Below are positions 1-6,865 of a stretch of DNA of 16,187 bases, piece after piece; position 1 is the stretch's first letter, and each line of letters begins with the position of its first letter. The translations under genes were made by a program, and so were the position numbers. The DNA is taken from positions 1 to 16,187 of the forward strand of contig JAUWZF010000003.1 of assembly GCA_030615475.1 (NCBI GenBank). The letters run 5' to 3'. The notes under the pieces were generated by a model. The model was not told the DNA's origin, did not search any database, and was given only the letters and a program-made list of their open reading frames with translations. This stretch comes from Dehalococcoidales bacterium. GTDB taxonomy: Bacteria; Chloroflexota; Dehalococcoidia; Dehalococcoidales; RBG-16-60-22.

Positions 1-1
1 T

Positions 2-685
2 GCCGGACTGTTTCTGTGTGTTGCCACTCTGGCCGCCTTACAGGAACGCCACGTGAGCGGCGAAGGGCAGTTCGTGGATATCAGCATGCTGGACTGCCAG
101 GTAACCGCTCAGGAGAACGCCTTTGTCCGCTATCTTAATACTGGTGAGATACCCCGCGCTCTGGGCACGAGACACCCGGTCATGACGCCGTTTCAGGCCT
201 TTCAGACTAAAGACGGCTATATCGCCGTGGCTCTCCGGGGTGGCATCAAAGACCAGTGGCCGCTTTTCTGTGCCGCCATTGACCGTGTCGATATCATTGA
301 CGACCCGCGATTCGGGGACGGCTGGATGCGCACCCAGAACTACAAGGTGCTGGAGCCGATATTAACTGACGCCATGAAAACCAGGACCACTCAGGAGTGG
401 GTCATAGAGTTGGAACAGGCGGGCATACCCTGCGGCCCGGTGAATACCATCGAGCAGGCGGCCAGTGACCCTCAGATAGCCGCCAGGGATATGATTATTG
501 ATGTCCAGCACCCGGAGGCGGGCAAATTCAGGGTTGTCAATACACCTTTCAAATTCTCCAGGACGCCCTACAAGGTGGAACAGGCCTCTCCGGACCTGGG
601 GCAGCACACTCAGGATGTCCTGAGCCGGCTACTGGGGATGACCCGTGAAGAGATTGGGACGCTAAAGGATTCGGGTGTGATTTAA
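2..685 (+). CDS. Class III (CaiB/BaiF family) CoA-transferase, 3' part only
   Basis: The reading frame is open from base 2 to the TAA stop and gives the last 227 residues of a protein that starts before the window. A GTG at 53 is internal, because the family consensus continues upstream of it (AGLFLCV..LAAL, then SGEGQFVDISMLD). Family III enzymes move CoA between carboxylic acids through an aspartyl-CoA thioester. The catalytic Asp normally lies a few residues before this 'GL...LAAL' helix, so it should fall just outside the window and cannot be checked. The C-terminal part shows the expected 'TKDGYIAVA' strand and 'AGIPCGPVNTIEQA' segment, the latter typical of the family. The substrate cannot be read from this fragment. 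The gene converges on the flavodoxin-like gene, with 49 bases between their stop codons, and I see no convincing terminator there. Confidence 0.9.
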   Translation, partial: AGLFLCVATLAALQERHVSGEGQFVDISMLDCQVTAQENAFVRYLNTGEIPRALGTRHPVMTPFQAFQTKDGYIAVALRGGIKDQWPLFCAAIDRVDIIDDPRFGDGWMRTQNYKVLEPILTDAMKTRTTQEWVIELEQAGIPCGPVNTIEQAASDPQIAARDMIIDVQHPEAGKFRVVNTPFKFSRTPYKVEQASPDLGQHTQDVLSRLLGMTREEIGTLKDSGVI

Positions 686-734
686 GGTTGGACGAATTCA
701 ATGGCAAGTGGTGGCAAGAAACGCGTGATGCGTG

Positions 735-1274
735 TCAGCCTTTAATGGTCTTGAGCAATTCGTTTACATCTCTGGCTATGTTATCCAGGTCTTGCTGATT
801 AGGTCGTCCCCTGATATCCCCCAGTCTGCCCTTGGTACTGTTCTCTTCAGAACCATGGAACTCTCCGACGACGTACCATTCTCCGGCCAGGTCAAATCCC
901 AGGTGTTCAAGAAATTGCCCGAGGTATTTGCCCACCGGTATCGCTTCGTTTATGCCGGTGTGCGGCCCGGAATACGTGGTAAAAACCACTCCATATTTAC
1001 CGCGAACCTTTGGTGAACCAAGCTTTATATAGTCGCGTTCGCGGTAATAGTTCATCTTGTCTTTGATATATTCCTGGACCGGCGCGGGCGGTTGCCACAT
1101 GTGAGATGGCGCCCCGATGAAAACCAGGTCATATTCATGCAGGTCCTCGGCCCCGGCTTCTTTCACAGGTTTTAACACCGAATCTACACCGCTGTTTTTC
1201 AGCGTGTTATCAATGGTTTCGGCTACCTTTTTCGTGTTTCCCGTACCTGACCAGTAAATGATGAGTGCCTTCAT
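735..1274 (-). CDS. Flavodoxin-like FMN protein (flavodoxin/NAD(P)H-quinone-oxidoreductase fold)
   Basis: This 179-residue cytosolic protein should bind FMN and act as a one- or two-electron carrier or small reductase. The N-terminus has the phosphate-binding loop SGTGNT at residues 9-14. The loop APSHMW (55-60) supplies a Trp that could stack on the flavin, and TTYSGPHTG (99-107) is the second flavin-contacting loop. No membrane segment or fused domain is present, and length is close to that of long-chain flavodoxins. The start is supported by AGGAGG (1280-1285) five bases before the ATG. It lies 20 bases downstream of the DUF169 gene in the same direction, so the two are probably one transcript from the promoter at 2097-2125. 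A WrbA-like or flavodoxin-domain reductase role is possible; the redox partner is unknown. Confidence 0.88.
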   Translation of the reverse strand: MKALIIYWSGTGNTKKVAETIDNTLKNSGVDSVLKPVKEAGAEDLHEYDLVFIGAPSHMWQPPAPVQEYIKDKMNYYRERDYIKLGSPKVRGKYGVVFTTYSGPHTGINEAIPVGKYLGQFLEHLGFDLAGEWYVVGEFHGSEENSTKGRLGDIRGRPNQQDLDNIARDVNELLKTIKG

Positions 1275-1294
1275 AGCCGCCTCCTATTATTAGT

Positions 1295-2053
1295 CTAGGG
1301 ATTCTGGGCTTCCTGGGCAAGTTCTTGAAGTATTCCCTTTTCCCATTGATTAAACTTCTCTCTACCGAGTGTATATGCCGTAAGCTCCCATTTCATTTCC
1401 TTCAGGTTCTGCGCTATCGTCGGCATCCAATTATAGGGGATAGATATCAGCACCCATCCCGGCTCGAACACCTCTCTTCCTATCGAACCGAAACCCAGCC
1501 CGGTAATATAGTAATTCACCTTGCCGGAGAGATACGGATAAACATAGAGCCAGGCGCACGAAAGGGCCGTTGATGTCTTGCTTTCATACATCTCGCCGGT
1601 CGAGTAGGTCATTGCCCTCAGCACGATTTCCGCCTGTCTGGCATTGGTCATCAGAATCAGGAGATCAGGCTCGAAGGTTATTTTGTCCAGCGGGGAGAAA
1701 ACGACATAGTTTACGGTTCCTTTGGGCAGGCCGGGATTTACCTGAAAGAGCCTTTTGTTGGCGCGGGCGTCCTGAAAGATTTCCAGTTTTACTCCCAGTT
1801 CCCCACTTTCTGCGAAAGCAGGAGATTCGGCCATCATGCCCAGGGTTGCTTTTCCGAAGCAGTTCTCATTCTCTTTGGTGAAGTAAAAAGGGGCTCCTCT
1901 TTGTTGGGCTTCGACGAGCATCTCACAGAGAGCCAGGCTTTTGTCCAGCGGCTCTATGCCTTCCGGTTTGCGGAACAGGTACTTGACGCCTACTGGGGGC
2001 TTATCCAGATTTAGTTTGCCGAAGATGGACAGGTCGGTTTGCAGCGGTTTCAT
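1295..2053 (-). CDS. DUF169 family protein
   Basis: This 252-residue soluble protein matches my knowledge of DUF169, an uncharacterised family found in anaerobic bacteria and methanogens. Visible family-like features are PPVGVKY (19-25), LCEML around Cys43, and ENENCFGK around Cys65, followed by a C-terminal half rich in aromatic residues. Cys43 and Cys65 are the only well-placed cysteines near the N-terminus and could bind a metal or cofactor, but that is speculation. There is no signal peptide or membrane helix. The start is supported by a GGGAGGT ribosome binding site (complement of 2058-2064). It is the first gene of a two-gene unit with the flavodoxin-like protein, which hints at a redox job. 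No reaction is known for the family. Confidence 0.85.
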   Translation of the reverse strand: MKPLQTDLSIFGKLNLDKPPVGVKYLFRKPEGIEPLDKSLALCEMLVEAQQRGAPFYFTKENENCFGKATLGMMAESPAFAESGELGVKLEIFQDARANKRLFQVNPGLPKGTVNYVVFSPLDKITFEPDLLILMTNARQAEIVLRAMTYSTGEMYESKTSTALSCAWLYVYPYLSGKVNYYITGLGFGSIGREVFEPGWVLISIPYNWMPTIAQNLKEMKWELTAYTLGREKFNQWEKGILQELAQEAQNP

Positions 2054-2096
2054 ATTGACCTCCCATAGTGCCGGGTTCGCCCTTCTCTGCCAAGCC

Positions 2097-2125
2097 AGAC
2101 TAACACGCCGTACTCACCCTGTCAA
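2097..2125 (-). promoter_or_regulatory. Promoter of the DUF169-flavodoxin unit
   Basis: Reading the minus strand there is a perfect -35 box TTGACA (complement of 2120-2125), a 17-base spacer and TAGTCT (complement of 2097-2102). The -10 box is poor by itself but is preceded by TG at the position of an extended -10 element. The predicted start of transcription is near 2090, giving a leader of about 37 bases that contains the ribosome binding site of the DUF169 gene. Confidence 0.6.
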
Positions 2126-2181
2126 TTTTGTCGGTGAACGCACCTTCTCGAATCTGGCAGCGGGGGTTGGATTATATTTAA

Positions 2182-2210
2182 TTGACACGGATAAGTCTGG
2201 ATTATAAAAT
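2182..2210 (+). promoter_or_regulatory. Promoter of the small membrane protein gene (leaderless)
   Basis: A perfect TTGACA (2182-2187) is followed after 17 bases by TAAAAT (2205-2210), one base away from TATAAT. The start of transcription expected seven bases after the -10 box is 2217, exactly the A of the ATG. If the overlapping TATAAA at 2203-2208 is used instead, the leader would be about two bases. Either way no Shine-Dalgarno sequence can be on the mRNA, and none is visible (cagccc precedes the ATG). It is divergent from the DUF169 promoter, with about 57 bases between the two -35 boxes. Confidence 0.7.
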
Positions 2211-2216
2211 CAGCCC

Positions 2217-2528
2217 ATGAAGGTTCATTTCATACCGAAAACTCACCTGGGCAAGTGGTCGGCCTGGTTAATGGTCGCTTTCATCGTGTTTTTCGGGTTA
2301 TTCTTTATTTTTGTGGCTTCAGGACAGCGGGGTGGTGCCACATTTTTCAGTAATCTTTGGCTAACAGTACCGATACTTCTGGCTGGGATTTCCGGTATAT
2401 CTGCCTTTTTCACCGGAATTACCGGGGTCATAAAGAGCCGGGAGCGGTCCATTCTTGTCTATCTGGCCATACTAATCGGGCTTATCGTTCTCCTTTTCTG
2501 TCTTGCTGAAATTATATTCCCACATTAG
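2217..2528 (+). CDS. Small membrane protein with three predicted helices, function unknown
   Basis: The 103-residue product has three strongly hydrophobic segments, at about residues 15-34, 46-70 and 79-100, separated by a short SGQRGG loop and a basic KSRERS loop. By the positive-inside rule the KSRER loop should be cytoplasmic. I do not recognise a named family, although similar short proteins occur as single genes in many bacteria. The gene stands alone on the plus strand between a promoter and a terminator, so it is expressed by itself. The promoter position implies a leaderless mRNA beginning at the ATG. It ends just before the terminator at 2548-2586. Confidence 0.75.
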   Translation: MKVHFIPKTHLGKWSAWLMVAFIVFFGLFFIFVASGQRGGATFFSNLWLTVPILLAGISGISAFFTGITGVIKSRERSILVYLAILIGLIVLLFCLAEIIFPH

Positions 2529-2547
2529 CAAAATGCTGGTAAAAATA

Positions 2548-2586
2548 AAAAATCCTCCGAATTTTCTCACTGATTCGGGGATTTTT
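2548..2586. terminator. Bidirectional intrinsic terminator between converging genes
   Basis: AAAAATCCtCCGAA (2548-2561) pairs with TTCGGGGATTTTT (2574-2586) with one bulged base, around a short loop. On the minus strand, which ends the dppF transcript, the stem runs into a long T tract (complement of 2541-2553). On the plus strand, which ends the membrane protein transcript, the T run is five bases. A second, competing pairing exists: CCTCCGA (2554-2560) is perfectly complementary to TCGGAGG (2593-2599). Confidence 0.75.
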
Positions 2587-2603
2587 AAAAAGTCGGAGGT
2601 TCT

Positions 2604-2618
2604 GCAGATTAAGTCTGC
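2604..2618. other. Small hairpin just after the dppF stop codon
   Basis: GCAGA (2604-2608) and TCTGC (2614-2618) form a five-pair stem with a five-base loop, two bases beyond the dppF stop codon in the direction of transcription. No T tract follows it directly. It may add to the termination region or protect the 3' end of the mRNA. Confidence 0.35.
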
Positions 2619-2620
2619 GG

Positions 2621-3655
2621 TTACTTTCCCGCAGGACCCGCGTCAGGCCCTTTAGAGACAGCGGATCGCACGCTGGGATCAGCATAGAGGTGGCATTTGA
2701 CCCGTTGTTGCCCTATTTCCCTTACCTCCGGCACGTCTTTCGAGCATTTATCCGTGGCCTCAACACAGCGCGTGTGGAACCGGCACCCGGGGGGAGGGTT
2801 CAACGGCGAAGGCATCTCGCCGCTCAAAATTATCTTTTCTACGCCCTTGTCCTCATCCTCGGGCAGTGTCAACATAGATGCTGATATCAATGCCCTTGTG
2901 TACGGATGCAAAGGCCGCGTAAATAGCTCCTCTGCCTCTCCGAATTCCACTATCTCCCCCAGATACATTATGGCCACGGTGTGGCTCATAAAACGCACCG
3001 TTGCCAGGTTATGCGCGATAACCAGATAGCTCAAATTGTACTGGTCTTGAAGGTCTTTCAGCAGATTCATAATCTGTGCCCGAATCGATACATCCAGGGC
3101 CGACACGGGCTCATCCAGCACGATGAGGTCAGGGTTCAATGCCAGGGCACGCGCCACCGCAATCCGCTGTCGCTGCCCGCCGCTGAACTCATGCGGGTAG
3201 TAATCGACTTGATTCGGTGCGAGCCCCACCTGATCGAGTATCTCCAGCACCCTGCTCCGAATCTCCTCCTTCGTTCGTTTTGTATTCACAACCAGCGGCT
3301 CGGCGATAATATCTCTCACCCGCATCCTCGGGTTCATGGAGCTCCACGGATTCTGCTGTACCGACTGTACCCTTGGCCGATACTCCATTTTCAGTTGCGA
3401 CTTGGAAAATCGGTAGATATCCTTGCCTTCGAAGAGAATACTCCCGGAAGTCAATTTCTCCAGCAGCAGTACCGCCTTGGCCACGGTCGTCTTGCCGGCA
3501 CCCGATTCTCCTACGAGGCTCAAAGTCTTGCCCCGTTCTATCGTGAATGATATGCCGTCTACAGCCCTTACCCAACCGATAGTGCGCTGGAGAAGGCCCT
3601 TGGTAACAGGGTAGTACTTCTTAAGGTCGCGCGCTTCCAATATTACATCTGTCAT
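2621..3655 (-). CDS. dppF: Dpp/Opp-type ABC importer ATP-binding protein (DppF/OppF-like)
   Basis: This 344-residue cytoplasmic ATPase would power import together with the DppD-like partner. It shows Walker A GESGAGKTT (49-57), Q-loop QQNPWSSMNP (100-109), signature SGGQ (158-161), Walker B LIVLDEP (177-183) and switch His215 in AHN. After the ABC domain comes the oligopeptide-transporter C-terminal domain (HPYTRAL, then PPGCRF) with four cysteines, C291, C297, C304 and C321, in a CX5CX6CX16C arrangement like that of an iron-sulfur cluster site in DppD-type ATPases. It is the last gene of the operon and starts three bases after the dppD stop (TAG ACC ATG), so translation is probably coupled. 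Letters B, C, D and F are given by order and family; Opp or App naming is equally possible because the substrate is unknown. Confidence 0.93.
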   Translation of the reverse strand: MTDVILEARDLKKYYPVTKGLLQRTIGWVRAVDGISFTIERGKTLSLVGESGAGKTTVAKAVLLLEKLTSGSILFEGKDIYRFSKSQLKMEYRPRVQSVQQNPWSSMNPRMRVRDIIAEPLVVNTKRTKEEIRSRVLEILDQVGLAPNQVDYYPHEFSGGQRQRIAVARALALNPDLIVLDEPVSALDVSIRAQIMNLLKDLQDQYNLSYLVIAHNLATVRFMSHTVAIMYLGEIVEFGEAEELFTRPLHPYTRALISASMLTLPEDEDKGVEKIILSGEMPSPLNPPPGCRFHTRCVEATDKCSKDVPEVREIGQQRVKCHLYADPSVRSAVSKGPDAGPAGK

Positions 3656-3658
3656 GGT

Positions 3659-4627
3659 CTACTTCACTTTCCAACAAGATACAGAGTGCCCATCGCTTAT
3701 TTCCACTATGGGGGGCTGTTGCTTATGGCAAATCTCCTGTACGTCGGGGCAGCGAGGGGCGAACCGGCAGCCGGGAGGCAAGTCCAGCAGTGAGGGAGGC
3801 TGCCCTTCAATCGAGTAAAGCCGGTCATCCTTCCGGTCCAGGCGTGGCACAGAATGAATGAGAGCACTGGTGTAAGGGTGCTTGGGCGCTTTGAATATAG
3901 TGCTGGTCGCAGCTGTCTCCACGATTTTGCCCGCGTACATCACGGCTACCCGCTGGCATATATTGGCCACTACCCCGAAGTCATGGGTAATAAAGATGAT
4001 GGCCACATCCGTCTGCTTCTGGATATCCTTAAAGAGGGCTATGTATTGGGCCTGTATGGTGGCGTCAAGAGCGGTGGTGGGCTCATCGGCAATCAGCAAG
4101 CGTGGACGGCAGGACATCGCGATGGATCCCACTACCCGCTGCCTCATCCCGCCGCTCATCTGAAAAGGATAATCCCGGATACGCATCTCGGGCGCCGGAA
4201 TCCTCAGCAACCGCAGCGCCGAAATGACTTCATCCTCAACCTTGTCATCGCGAAGGCCCTGGTGCAGTCGCACCGATTCACCTATCTGATTGCCGACGGT
4301 ATAGACCGGGTTGAGCGAAGTCATCGGGTCCTGGAGAATCATCGATATCATCTTCCCGCGATACGCCCTCATCTCCTTCTTACTCAGCTCCATGAGGTTC
4401 GTTCCGTCCAGGATAATCTTTCCGCCAACTATCCTGCCCGCAGGCTCCGGAAGCAAGCGAAGAATCGACAGGCCGGTTACTGTCTTCCCGCAAGCGGATT
4501 CACCGACCAGGCCGAAGGTCTCTCCCTCATGCACGTAGAAGCTGATCCCGTCGACGGCCTTGAACTCGCCCGCCCGGGTGAAGAAAGAGGTGCACAGGTC
4601 CTCTACTTGAAGAAGTATTTTGCTCAT
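3659..4627 (-). CDS. dppD: Dpp/Opp-type ABC importer ATP-binding protein (DppD/OppD-like)
   Basis: This 322-residue protein is the second ATPase of the importer. Motifs are Walker A GESACGKTV (42-50), Q-loop LQDPMTSLNP (98-107), signature SGGM (158-161), Walker B LLIADEP (177-183) and switch His215 in ITHD. The C-terminal domain has HPYTSAL and then C287, C293, C300 and C318 (CX5CX6CX17C), matching the cysteine arrangement reported to hold a [4Fe-4S] cluster in some DppD proteins. The start codon overlaps the dppC stop as ATGA (4624-4627), a clear sign of translational coupling. Both ATPases of the pair look catalytically intact. Confidence 0.93.
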   Translation of the reverse strand: MSKILLQVEDLCTSFFTRAGEFKAVDGISFYVHEGETFGLVGESACGKTVTGLSILRLLPEPAGRIVGGKIILDGTNLMELSKKEMRAYRGKMISMILQDPMTSLNPVYTVGNQIGESVRLHQGLRDDKVEDEVISALRLLRIPAPEMRIRDYPFQMSGGMRQRVVGSIAMSCRPRLLIADEPTTALDATIQAQYIALFKDIQKQTDVAIIFITHDFGVVANICQRVAVMYAGKIVETAATSTIFKAPKHPYTSALIHSVPRLDRKDDRLYSIEGQPPSLLDLPPGCRFAPRCPDVQEICHKQQPPIVEISDGHSVSCWKVK

Positions 4628-5553
4628 AATTGTCTTAACCTCGGGTCCATTTTATCACGAATCCAGTCGCCAAGGAAATTACCGGACATTACCACCGCCC
4701 CGATGGCAATGCCGGGGAACGTGGAAATCCACCAGGCCCTGTCAAGGTCGTTTCTCCCGTCGGCCACCATGGAACCCCACGATGCGGTTGGCGCGGAAAT
4801 GCCGATTCCAAGGTAACTTAACATAGATTCTGCCAGAATCATCATACCCACGGCCAGCGTCATGATTACTATCAGCGAATTGAGAACGTTCGGGAAAATA
4901 TGTCTAAGCATAATTCTCGAGGTGGAAGCGCCGTTGACGCGCGCCTGCGCCACGAAGTCAGACTGGCGTATTCGAAGGGATTCTCCCCGGGTCAGGCGTG
5001 CGTAGCCGGCCCAGCCAAGTGCTGACAAAGCAATCACCACAGTCATATAACCCGGACCGATAATGGTGGCCAGCAGCAAAGCCAGAATAAGACCGGGAAA
5101 TGATAAAGCCACATCGACTACCCTCATGATAAAGCCTTCGATACGCCCTCCCAGGTAGCCCGCCGTTATCCCCAGTATCGTACCGATGGTGGCGGTAATA
5201 AATATAACCAGCAACGAGACACTGAGAGAGACCCTGGCGCCGTGAATAACACGACTCAGGACGTCCCGCCCGAGGTTATCTGTTCCAAGAAGATGTTCCG
5301 TACTACCGCCTTCTATAAAGGCGGGTGGAAGGCGCCTTTCCTTTAACACTTGATCGTTAGGGTGATAGGGTGACAGACCGACATCGGGTAAACCAATCCA
5401 GGCCAGGTCGGCAAATATCGCCGTTAAAAACATCAGGGCCAATACGGTTGCCGGGATAACCAGCGATAGACCCCTGAGAATCCGCGCTCCCCGCGAAAGG
5501 CCCGAAATCCTGGGCCTGGTCTTGTCTTCTATGTTCGGCATTATACTCAGCAT
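4624..5553 (-). CDS. dppC: Dpp/Opp-type ABC importer permease (DppC/OppC-like)
   Basis: This 309-residue inner-membrane subunit has an N-terminal helix (about 30-50), an extracytoplasmic loop carrying the family hallmark LGTDNLGRDVLSR (89-101), and a C-terminal permease core with further hydrophobic helices. The EAA loop that docks on the ATPases is at about 200-221 (VAQARVNGASTSRI...PN). Length and order of elements are normal. It starts 12 bases after the dppB stop. The ribosome binding site is weak (GGGAC), and a second ATG lies four codons inside, so the exact start is uncertain. It should pair with the DppB-like subunit to form the channel. Confidence 0.93.
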   Translation of the reverse strand: MLSIMPNIEDKTRPRISGLSRGARILRGLSLVIPATVLALMFLTAIFADLAWIGLPDVGLSPYHPNDQVLKERRLPPAFIEGGSTEHLLGTDNLGRDVLSRVIHGARVSLSVSLLVIFITATIGTILGITAGYLGGRIEGFIMRVVDVALSFPGLILALLLATIIGPGYMTVVIALSALGWAGYARLTRGESLRIRQSDFVAQARVNGASTSRIMLRHIFPNVLNSLIVIMTLAVGMMILAESMLSYLGIGISAPTASWGSMVADGRNDLDRAWWISTFPGIAIGAVVMSGNFLGDWIRDKMDPRLRQL

Positions 5554-5565
5554 ACTTAAAAGTCC

Positions 5566-6489
5566 CTATGACTTCTCGTATCTAATCTGCGGGTCGACGT
5601 AAGCGTAGGAAATGTCTACCAGCAGGTTTATCCCGAGAACCATGACTGCCGTTAATATGGTAATGGCCTGTACTACGGTGAAGTCGCGGGCAAAAGTCGC
5701 CTCGACTATCATCCTGCCCATACCGGGCCAGTTGAATATGGTCTCCGTGATTACCGCGCCGAGGACCAATCCGGGGATTATCAGGCCGAGTGTCGTCAGC
5801 GGCGTTATCAGCGCATTCCTCAGGGCATGCTTCCAGATAACAGTCTTCTCGGGAAGTCCCTTGATTCTCGCCAGCTTGACATATTCGCTTTCGAGGACGT
5901 CCAGCATGCTGGACCGGACCAGACGCATCATACCCGGCAGCGTGAAGAAAACCATGGTACCGACCGGCAGCACATAGTGAGCCGGGGTAGCCATGCCGGC
6001 GACCGGCAATATCTGCCAGTACACCGCAAAGACCAGCACGGCCATGATAGCCACCCAGAAGCCCGGCAGCGCCTGCCCCAGAATAGCCATGAACTTCACC
6101 CCCTGGTCCCAGAACGTATCGCGGCGTGTCGCCGCCAGGACCCCCAGAGCGAGTGCCAGCGTCATGCCTATGGCGAACGCGGGGAGGGTTAATTTAAGGG
6201 TATTGGGCAGCGACTCTTTTATCATATCAATTACCGGTCGCTGTTTGAGGAGCGAAGTGCCGAGGTCGCCCTGGGCCAGGTCACCCATGTAAACGATAAA
6301 TTGCTCACCGTATGACTTGTCCAGTCCCAGCCGGACCTTCATTGCTTCGTATTGTCCCTCCGTCATATTGGGATTCTTTAACAGTTCCAGGGGGTCGCCG
6401 GCGGCACGGACCAGGAAAAAGACCATTACTGCAATACCGATAATGGCTACGACTGCCTGTAACAGCCTTATTATGATGAAACGCGTCAT
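5566..6489 (-). CDS. dppB: Dpp/Opp-type ABC importer permease (DppB/OppB-like)
   Basis: This 307-residue membrane protein begins with the typical first helix (MTRFIIIRLLQAVVAII...), followed by a periplasmic-side region with GDLGTSL (74-80) and a five-helix permease core. The EAA loop is YVKLARIKG (203-211) followed by ALRNA (222-226), and ETIFNWPGMGRM (249-260) is another hallmark. It forms the translocation path with DppC. The start is supported by AAGGA nine bases before the ATG. It is separated from the binding-protein gene by 376 bases containing its own likely promoter (6639-6668) and a structured leader (6529-6582). Confidence 0.93.
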   Translation of the reverse strand: MTRFIIIRLLQAVVAIIGIAVMVFFLVRAAGDPLELLKNPNMTEGQYEAMKVRLGLDKSYGEQFIVYMGDLAQGDLGTSLLKQRPVIDMIKESLPNTLKLTLPAFAIGMTLALALGVLAATRRDTFWDQGVKFMAILGQALPGFWVAIMAVLVFAVYWQILPVAGMATPAHYVLPVGTMVFFTLPGMMRLVRSSMLDVLESEYVKLARIKGLPEKTVIWKHALRNALITPLTTLGLIIPGLVLGAVITETIFNWPGMGRMIVEATFARDFTVVQAITILTAVMVLGINLLVDISYAYVDPQIRYEKS

Positions 6490-6528
6490 CTATTATGTTC
6501 CTTAGTGGTTAGAACGACTTCGGATGGC

Positions 6529-6582
6529 CCTCATATACTCTGGCACATTGTGCTGCTTCTGGTTGTCCCAGCTTATATGAGG
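6529..6582 (-). promoter_or_regulatory. Strong stem in the dppB leader
   Basis: CCTCATATA (6529-6537) is perfectly complementary to TATATGAGG (6574-6582). After a two-by-two internal loop the pairing continues with CTGG (6540-6543) and CCAG (6568-6571). The 24-base apical part can form a further small GCAC-ATT-GTGC hairpin. No T tract follows on the minus strand, so it does not look like a terminator. It ends about 40 bases before the dppB start codon, within the predicted leader. Confidence 0.55.
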
Positions 6583-6638
6583 AACATCAACGCATCGGCT
6601 ATCTTACCATACCTTAAGGGATTTTTTAAACTTTTTCT

Positions 6639-6668
6639 ATCATACAGGCGCATTATCAAAAGTGTCAA
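6639..6668 (-). promoter_or_regulatory. Promoter of dppBCDF
   Basis: On the minus strand there is TTGACA (complement of 6663-6668), an 18-base spacer, and TATGAT (complement of 6639-6644), which differs from TATAAT at one base. Transcription would begin near 6632. This would make the four permease and ATPase genes independent of the binding-protein promoter, although read-through from upstream remains possible. Confidence 0.65.
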
Positions 6669-6784
6669 ACAATCTTGCCCTTAAGCGGGTTGCTTTTTTC
6701 TTCAGATGTAATTTTTCTTTATTAACAGCGGCAGGAGGCGCAGGTCATTACTCGGAGAAATATGGAACAATTCTTTATACGCAG

Positions 6785-6822
6785 GGTCTCCGGGGGAGGT
6801 GTATAACCCCACCCCGGAAACC
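6785..6822 (-). other. GC-rich intercistronic stem-loop after the binding-protein gene
   Basis: TCCGGGG (6789-6795) and CCCCGGA (6812-6818) are perfectly complementary; after a C-A mismatch the stem extends by three more pairs (GGT 6785-6787 with ACC 6820-6822), and CGCA (6780-6783) can pair with TGCG (6827-6830). It lies about 43 bases after the binding-protein stop codon. There is no T tract on the minus strand, so it may be an mRNA-stabilising or processing structure and not a terminator. Confidence 0.5.
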
Positions 6823-6865
6823 GCGTTGCGTATTAACTTACCTCTGGCAGTAAAATACTACCTTA

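Larger units (their letters stand above)
6490..6865 (-). other. Non-coding region between binding-protein gene and dppB
   Basis: This 376-base gap inside an otherwise tight transporter cluster holds no credible gene. In the direction of transcription it contains a GC-rich stem-loop shortly after the binding-protein stop codon (6785-6822), a promoter (6639-6668) and a long dppB leader of about 140 bases with a strong stem (6529-6582). The arrangement suggests that the binding protein and the permease/ATPase genes are expressed at different levels. Confidence 0.6.

Noticed and set aside
686..734. A terminator between the CoA-transferase and flavodoxin-like genes
   Set aside because: Only a four-pair ACGC/GCGT stem is present and there is no T tract on either strand.
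3854..4816. A 320-residue open frame on the plus strand
   Set aside because: It runs opposite to dppD and dppC, whose products have complete family motifs; its translation has no recognisable domain and no ribosome binding site.
6662..6853. A 63-residue plus-strand frame in the gap before dppB
   Set aside because: It overlaps a promoter and a stem-loop of the other strand, has no ribosome binding site, and shows no family resemblance.
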